A program made the position numbers and the translations under genes. From assembly GCA_032871835.1 (NCBI GenBank), contig CM065298.1:92751891-92815890 (forward strand): a stretch of DNA of 64,000 nucleotides, written 5' to 3'. This DNA is from Dipteronia dyeriana. Taxonomy: Eukaryota; Streptophyta; Magnoliopsida; Sapindales; Sapindaceae. The notes beneath the pieces were generated by a model. The model ran no database searches. It was given only the letters and a program-made list of their open reading frames with translations, and had not been told where the DNA came from. Shown piece by piece: positions 58,262 through 64,000 of this stretch (its first letter is position 1; each line of letters opens with the position of its first letter).

Positions 58262-61047
58262 TCACTTGCGGCGGTATTCATCGGGAACAACTCTTCTTGT
58301 ACCTTCATTAATCATAGGTGGATTAGGACATCTCCTGGAATTATACCCTGGTTGTCCACATATTCTACAGGATTGTGTAGTTGTCCTCTCCGAAGACGAG
58401 ACATGGCGACCCGCCCTCTGGCGTCCCGCCCTCTGGCGACCCGCCCTCTAGCGTCCCGCCCTCTGGCGTCCTGCTTGTCTCCTAGAGTTTGGATTCAAAA
58501 TCACCCTCTGAGCAATGTCAGATGGCACAACCCAAGTAGAAGGATGACCCACCGGTATAATAGGAACCGAGTACACGTTAATAAGTGTCTGTCTCTTGTA
58601 GTAGTCCACACATAAAGTTGTGAAGTCCAAGTTTCGCTCCCTGTAAAAAACATTGAACACGATCAGCTTCACCGAGAAAATGATCAGTAGGTTTTCAAAG
58701 TTGTGTAGTCCAAGTTTCAGTAATGTATCGTACCACCGCAAGGGCATGAGAACATGGAAAATGATTCAATTGAAATTTGTTGCAAGTACAAGTCTTCTGA
58801 GCTAAGTCAACAGTCCACTGTTTTTCAGACCTCTTGACAGAAAAAATGTTCCAGTCGACTGGATTTACCATCAAATAACCACACTTCTCCACACGTTTTA
58901 AGAGCACAAGATGTGCAGCGTCTGTCAACTGATGACGCATGGTTTGTGCAGCTCTATAGCGATCATGAAACCATCATTGTAGCATATTCCTAATGAACTC
59001 AGCCAGAGTCAACATAGGCAGTTGGCGTGCAAATTTTAGGCATGAGTTTATGCATTATGCAGCATTAGTCGCCATCACCCTATACCTTCTTTCCGGGCAG
59101 TGTACACGAGACTACTTGTGTGAACCGACATCAATTACATAATCATATGCATTCTGGTGCAAGTTTCTTAACTCTTCCATATTCTGGTTATATTCAAACT
59201 CGGTGTATGCGCGGGCTGCTTTGTCTATTATTTTGGTAACATCCTTCCTATGAAATCGTTTTTTGATATTTTCAGCAAAGTGCCATCAACATGTGGTATG
59301 AGTGGTATAAGGGAACACTTTAGAAATCCATGCTTTAATGCTTGCATGCCTATCAAAAATGAAAACTAGCTCATCAATATGACCTAGGGCGCCCTTCAAG
59401 CAATCCAAAAACCATTCCCGTGAAAGGTTGTTTTCTGAGTCGTCGTACCCAAAAGCAATTGGATACACCTGTTCGTTCCCATCTTGTGTTGTTGCAACAA
59501 ACATTATACCCTGGAATCGTCCTTTCAAATGGGTACCATCAACGGCAATGACTGGACGCATACATGTCCGGAATACTCTACGTGAGGCACCAATCGACAT
59601 GAAAAAGTATAGAAATTTACCATCTTCATTGCACAGTAAGTCAGTGATTGTGCCAGGATTTTGTTGTTCAAAACGTAACCAAATGATGGAAGCAGTTGGA
59701 AGGTTTCCTCATGCATTCCATATGTCAGTGACAACGCATAATCGAGGGCGGCGTGTGCCTTACTGTACATGATTTGGATTCCATACATTGATTTCATGTC
59801 GGCGATTATGTCTTTCGGACGCATTAGTCGACCATCTTATTGTTGAAGTCTAGGTGCAATAACTTCTCTAATTATGACAGCACTAGCTTATCGGTGCCGG
59901 TGGTGAATTTCCTCTAACGGACAAGTGTGTTCGTTGACAAAACTTCTTACTTGAAAGTATGTGCCTTCATCTCTCCTCACCGCTCTTAACTTCCACGTAA
60001 AATTTCCCATCAAACAAACTAGATATAATGTTGTCTTATTGGACCTTTTCACCATCCACTCGAAGTTCTGCCGCATTGCAAAATGGCCTACTAGTCTCTT
60101 CAAATCCTTTTTCGTTGGAAAAAACTGGCCTTTATATATTATGCTTGTAGGTTCATCTTCAAACAAGTTTCTGCTTCCACCAATACCAAATGAGTATGAT
60201 CCTGCTCCTGGAATAACCCATGTTGTGGCATTATCAGAATTCATATGCAGTTACATTAGCCCTCCCCTCGGAGGTCCCAGCTATATCTGGTGCACTGGAA
60301 CTAAATCTGTGTACTGGAACTAAATCTGTGTACATGTCTTACACGTCTTTCCGTTTCGACATGTTCTGCATCATCCTGATTGTCCTCTATATTTTCTACA
60401 GAATTTAAATTGCCCTCATTATCCACCTCATTATTCACCCCAACATTCAGTGCTGTATTCTCCTCATTGTTGATGTCATTGTAGATGTCATTGTAGATCT
60501 CATTGTATTGGTGGTTGTACTGTCTACCATTCATCTCAATATGACAACCAAATACATCGTCGAATTGAGGTCCCGGTCTATTATCATGGGCGGCTACTTC
60601 TGGTGGGACCACACATATTTTTTCCCAACCATCAATCCCACTTCTTTACGTGAAAAACTGGTTGCTTCCGTCTGACGATCGAAATTGTTGGTTGTTATCA
60701 GGATGAGGGATATCTTCACCAATGATACCTCTTGCTGGCCTCTCGATTAGACTAACACATACTTGAGGGATCACCCTATCTTCCCATAGCATAAACTGAA
60801 CATCGTCATTGTTTCTTATAAATGTACGACATGTAGTCCCAGGAACAATTGCTAGAGACTGTAGCTCAGCACTGTATTTGTTCTCATCAAACTTCATAAT
60901 GGTTTGCACGATCGACACCAGTTCGTCGTAACTCAAATTCTTTGACACATACAAACCTTGGTTATCGGAACCTAAATACCTCTGATTTCCGTATGGTAAT
61001 TACTCTCATCGGCCGTTGTAAGATATGACTATTCTCACCCTATCCAT
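58262..61047 (-). pseudogene. MURA-type MULE transposase, broken
   Basis: The start ATG is at 61047-61045 (MDRVRIVISYNGR), with a stop soon after caused by a small deletion. Then come LSYDELVSIVQTIMKFDENK (60954-60646), an acidic Asn-rich linker (60612-60301) and the MuDR N-terminal domain at 60244-59888 (FPTKKDLKRLVGHFAMRQN, NEHTC). The catalytic region has PVIAVDGTHLKGRFQG (first Asp) and VFIFDRHASIKAWI (second). A SWIM zinc finger follows (CTCNKFQLNHFPCSHALAV, 58790-58735). The C-terminal tail ends with a knuckle CGQPGYNSRRC, in which the usual His is Tyr, and a stop at 58264-58262. Stops and frame changes occur near 59820, 59110 and 58985. The transposase would cut at the element ends; this copy cannot act. 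Confidence 0.87.
58405..58479. repeat. 15-bp minisatellite in the MURA C-terminus
   Basis: Five units of ggcg(a/t)cccgccctct-type sequence lie in the region encoding the Arg/Ala/Gly-rich tail before the zinc knuckle. The unit length keeps the frame. Confidence 0.85.
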
Positions 61048-61164
61048 TGTCCTGTCAAAACCAACATCAAAAACCATTAATAAGGAAAAAATATTTCATA
61101 TTAAATTTACAATTATAAAGGATTAAACAAAAATCAAAAGTGTAAGATATGAAGTTTTTTTTTA

Positions 61165-61700
61165 AACTGATCGAGTTTTTTTTTTGTATATGATCGAGCC
61201 GTTTTTGTATATGATCGAGCTCTTTCTAACGGGATCTAGCTTTTTTTGTTCAAGACCGAGCTCTTTTTCTACATAATCGAGCTTTTTTATATATGGCTCG
61301 AGCTTTTTTTTCATATGGTTCGAGTTTTTTTCAAATATGGCTCGACCTTTTACTTTTACGGATCGAGTTTTTATTTTTGCGGAATCGAGCTTTTTTGTGA
61401 GGGATCGAGCTATTTTTGTGCTGGATCGAGCTATTTGTGTGAGGGATTGAGTTTTTTTTGGCAAGGACGAGCTTTTTTTCTGATGGATCGAGCCTTTTTT
61501 CGAGGGATCGAGCTATTTGTGTGAGAGATCGAGCTTTTTTTGACAATGATTGAGTTTTTTTTCTGATGGATCGAGATTTTTTTCGAGGGATTGAGCTTTT
61601 CTTTTTACGTATCCAGCATCTATTTTTTGGATCGAGCTTTTATTGAATTTAATCGAGACTTTTTTTCAAATTTCTGAGCTTTTTTACAAATGTTTCGATC
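61165..61700 (+). repeat. Right tcgagc-type tandem array of MULE-2
   Basis: Units such as ggatcgagcttttttgtg recur irregularly. On the plus strand they read tcgagc, the same direction as in the left array, although the terminal repeats are inverted. Frames through it on both strands are low-complexity artefacts. Confidence 0.88.
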
Positions 61701-62404
61701 TTTTTTTAAAACATTTCCAGCTTTTATGCCCAAGATTATAAACTTATTTGCACCACTACAACTCATTTCGGCCGAATATATATACAAAAAAATATGCATA
61801 CATGTTCATTCATTCTTTGTAAAAAGTTTACAACTCCAGGACATCAACATAAAAAAATTGAGACAACATATTCATAAATGTTCATACAGTGTTATACTAC
61901 ACAGAAATACAATAAAAAATGGAAATGAAGGTCAGAAATATTAATTTACCTTCTTCTGCAATATCTGGAATGGAGCTCGTTTTCTGATGAAAAAATGGAG
62001 TAGGTGATTGATTTTCAGACAATTTTTTTGGACGACAACCTTTAAAGAATAAAATATCGATTATTTAAGGACAATTTCGATAGCTCACCATAATAGATGC
62101 CTTTTAAACTTAACTTATTATAACGGTGACATCACTGCAAGTGATCAAAAAAAAAAGGTGACATTCCTCATCATTTCCACTTATATTTATATACTTTTGG
62201 GGAAAATTGAAAAATGGGGATCTCCATCCCCATTTCTATTTAATTATAGGGAAGTGGGGAAGTGGGGAAGTGGGGAAGTGGGAAAAAGGGAAGTGGGAGG
62301 GGTACCCCATCCCCATCCCTATCCCCATCCCCATTTTAATTTTCAATTTGGGGATGAAAATCATACCCCCCGGATTTGGGGTCCCGGGGATAAATGTATC
62401 CCTA

Positions 62405-63141
62405 TGTAGGGCTCACTTGAAAACCATCACAAATATAGGAGTGGAGGTGTCACCTCTTGAGTTAAGATGAGATATGTGCAGGTTATTCCAGATTCCCAAT
62501 CTACTTAAAATACAAAAATACCCACCCCTAACTTAATTATTTATCTTAGTACTACTCTTACATTATCTTACGCTTAAGCAAGTTGAGATAACTATGAAAA
62601 TGATTTATCAGGACCAGAACAACTTGTTCGAGCTCTATTCATATAGAAACATATAATTCAAGCTGTTCCAATTAAATTCCCAAATGAAGAGAAAAAAAAA
62701 ATATGAGACACTTGAAAAAGGAGAAAAGTATTAAAAGGTGGAGAAGCAGTGTATTTGGATTCAAAACTGAAGTGTTTTTTGATGTTGAATATCCTTCACG
62801 TAGGGTCTTGTATTATCCTACTAGCATCCAAGTTGGTACAACAACTTGGTAGAGAACTTGATATATATCCGTTGAGTCACCCAAATCGCGACCCATTTCA
62901 ACCAGAGAAGTTGGTCATTTTTGCCCACTTGTAGAGAAAAGTAATTTATAAATGTACGATATATATTGTTCATGGATTTAGCTGATAGACTATGTACAGT
63001 TATCATGGTAGCAACGAGAGTAATATATATCCCGAAATATTGTACTAGTTAAAAAAGGATGTACAAAACCTGTATATTAGCATGGCTGATGTGGCACGGT
63101 TTGTTTTTATTTTGATTCCAAGCATGTAGCATGGTTTGTAA
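62405..63141. other. Gene-free stretch
   Basis: No gene or element terminus recognised. Moderate complexity around 62740-62935 without a recognisable product. Confidence 0.35.
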
Positions 63142-63640
63142 TTTTTTTTTTTTTTTGATATCTCCAGAACTAGTTACAAAGGAAAAGAAGTACAAGAACG
63201 ACTAAAGTTCATCCAAACACGTTTCCTCACATAGGAGAACGCTATCGAAGCTAGGTTATGCGCCAAAACGTTTCCAGACTTGGAAGCAAACAGATACTTA
63301 CAGGAAGCCACATCGGAAAATAAAGCCTTAATATCATTAATAATGAACCTTGCATCATCGAAAGGAGACATAGAATAATTCATAGAAGAGACAACATCGA
63401 TAGAATCAACCTCAGCAAACCTGATAGGCAGATTGTAGAACTTGGCAAGCATAAGACCATCCCGAAGAGCCAAGAAATGGCCCATATCACCATTGGGAGT
63501 ACCACAAAGCAGAGAGGACCGAGCTACCAGGATTTTACCTTTGTCATCCCTGATGGTTGTCCCAATCCCGATCGAGCTAGAACCACTGCGTCGGGCAAAA
63601 CTTGAGTTGAGCTTCAACTGACCAGGAGGCCGGGGGTAAC
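63142..63640 (-). mobile_element. 5'-truncated LINE, RNase H-like domain and poly(A) (minus strand)
   Basis: The minus-strand frame 63617-63174 (147 codons) reads GQLKLNSSFARR, then GIGTTIRDDKGKILVARSS, ALRDGLMLAKFYNLP, AEVDSIDVVSSMN and NVLAHNLASIA. This is the RVT_3 RNase H domain that closes plant LINE pol proteins, with Asp/Glu-type positions recognisable. A 15-base A tract (63142-63156 as T on plus) follows about 18 bp after the stop, marking the LINE 3' end. The 5' end is cut near 63640. No clear target duplication. Confidence 0.75.
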
Positions 63641-63649
63641 CAGTGTGTG

Positions 63650-63741
63650 GTGTTATGCCATTTCAAACGAAAAATAACAAATGTATGGTGTTATGCCATT
63701 TCAAACGAAAAATAACAAATGTGTGGTGTTATGCCATTATT
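63650..63741. repeat. 40-bp tandem repeat, about 2.3 units
   Basis: The unit (g/a)tgtggtgttatgccattt plus caaacgaaaaataacaaat occurs twice in full and again in part just right of the LINE 5' truncation. Confidence 0.9.
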
Positions 63742-63774
63742 GAATTGTGATGTATTCAAAACGTGAAAGACAAT

Positions 63775-64000
63775 TCCTAAGCATGGCATTTCTACCAGAA
63801 GACAATCCCAATCATGTTCTGATACTAATGTAAATAATATTCGATATAATCAAAATGAATTCGGATTACCGTTCACCATCGAAAATCCGAATTCCAACGG
63901 AAGCGGGATCGAACATCTGGAACTGAATTACCGGTCGGAGGACGATCACATCATCGAAAAGTCCCCTCTGATCACAATGCATGTTACCCACACTTTGATT
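63775..64000 (-). mobile_element. Probable LTR-retrotransposon end with primer-binding-site-like sequence
   Basis: On the minus strand tattatttaca (an LTR-like CA end) is followed by ttagtatcagaacatgatt. The core tagtatcagaac (63816-63827) differs by two bases from the usual tggtatcagagc primer-binding site. The presumed LTR would extend right to and beyond the window end. Copia or gypsy cannot be decided. Confidence 0.4.

Larger units (their letters stand above)
53531..62180. mobile_element. MULE-2: Mutator-like element (8.65 kb) with Ulp1 protease and MURA genes
   Basis: A perfect 9-bp target duplication TTATATTTA flanks it (53522-53530 and 62181-62189), the length expected for Mutator-like elements. 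The left end ggggtcaaaa and the right end are degenerate inverted copies: counted inward, both reach a conserved gtttaaaaggca block at about 70 bp (left 53600-53611; right, complement, 62102-62113). Order: terminal repeat, noncoding exon to donor at 53754/53755, tcgagc array, DUF1985-Ulp1 gene (plus), MURA gene (minus, convergent), second tcgagc-type array, terminal repeat. Both genes are broken, so it is non-autonomous today. Confidence 0.88.
53189..62404. mobile_element. Old hAT-like non-autonomous element split by MULE-2
   Basis: The left flank 53189-53530 and right flank 62190-62404 together form about 557 bp, with ends CAGAGATATACG and (complement) TAGGGATACATT and with ggggatgggg / ccccatcccc runs on both sides. 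This matches the size and terminal style of the elements at 13790 and 42367. The flanking 8-mers agree at only five of eight positions, so this is older or mis-bounded. Confidence 0.5.

Noticed and set aside
1..64000. tRNA, rRNA or other structural RNA genes
   Set aside because: No cloverleaf, rRNA or snRNA signature was recognised by reading either strand. A tRNAscan or Rfam search would be decisive but could not be run.

Overview
The window is AT-rich nuclear DNA from a flowering plant, most likely a eudicot. The evidence is GT-AG introns, plant-type gene families (a GH9 endoglucanase, a pectin methylesterase inhibitor-like protein, a polygalacturonase-1 beta-subunit-like start, CNGC-like channel fragments) and a dense load of plant transposons. 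The species cannot be named from the sequence. There is no sign of operons or of bacterial or organellar genes.

Layout. 1-3317: gene-free, AT-rich, with a LINE 3' remnant, an (AT)n tract and copy 1 of a repeat family here called X. 3318-6033: the left part of a Mutator-like element carrying a DUF1985-type gene (MULE-1). It is joined at about 6040-6075 to a Ty3/gypsy chromovirus of the Tekay/Del type (6053-13127) that has a truncated 5' LTR and many stop codons. 13130-17760: a LINE 3' UTR remnant, a hAT-type non-autonomous element with an 8-bp target duplication, nested foldback elements, a Pack-MULE-like element and a palindromic MITE. 17972-21992: a complete seven-exon GH9 endoglucanase gene. 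22050-28580: a hAT transposase fragment, long-terminal-repeat foldback elements and X copy 2. 28581-33319: a decayed 4.7-kb hAT element with a perfect 8-bp target duplication. 33604-34405: a short gene model that starts like a PG1-beta protein and ends in unrelated sequence. 35170-41667: three tandem copies of an inverted-repeat unit, giving six alternating arms, each with the C-linker and nucleotide-binding exons of a CNGC-like channel. 42367-42954: a hAT-type element inserted just upstream of a small membrane-protein gene (42995-45562). 47000-48430: a LINE remnant and another hAT-like element. 48727-49326 (minus): an intact PMEI-like gene. 49641-51968: a CACTA-type non-autonomous element. 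53189-62404: an old hAT-like element split by an 8.65-kb Mutator-like element (MULE-2). MULE-2 has degenerate terminal inverted repeats, a perfect 9-bp target duplication, a Ulp1-type protease gene on the plus strand and a convergent MURA-type transposase gene on the minus strand, both broken. 63142-64000: a LINE RNase H remnant and a probable LTR-retrotransposon end, both on the minus strand.

Only the GH9 and PMEI-like genes look fully intact. The 43-45 kb membrane-protein gene is near-complete but has an exon whose reading phase does not fit. The GH9, PMEI-like and PG1-beta-like genes all concern the cell wall, but they are separate transcription units far apart and nothing links their regulation. 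The most unusual structure is the CNGC-derived inverted-repeat array: if transcribed, it would fold into long hairpins matching channel genes.
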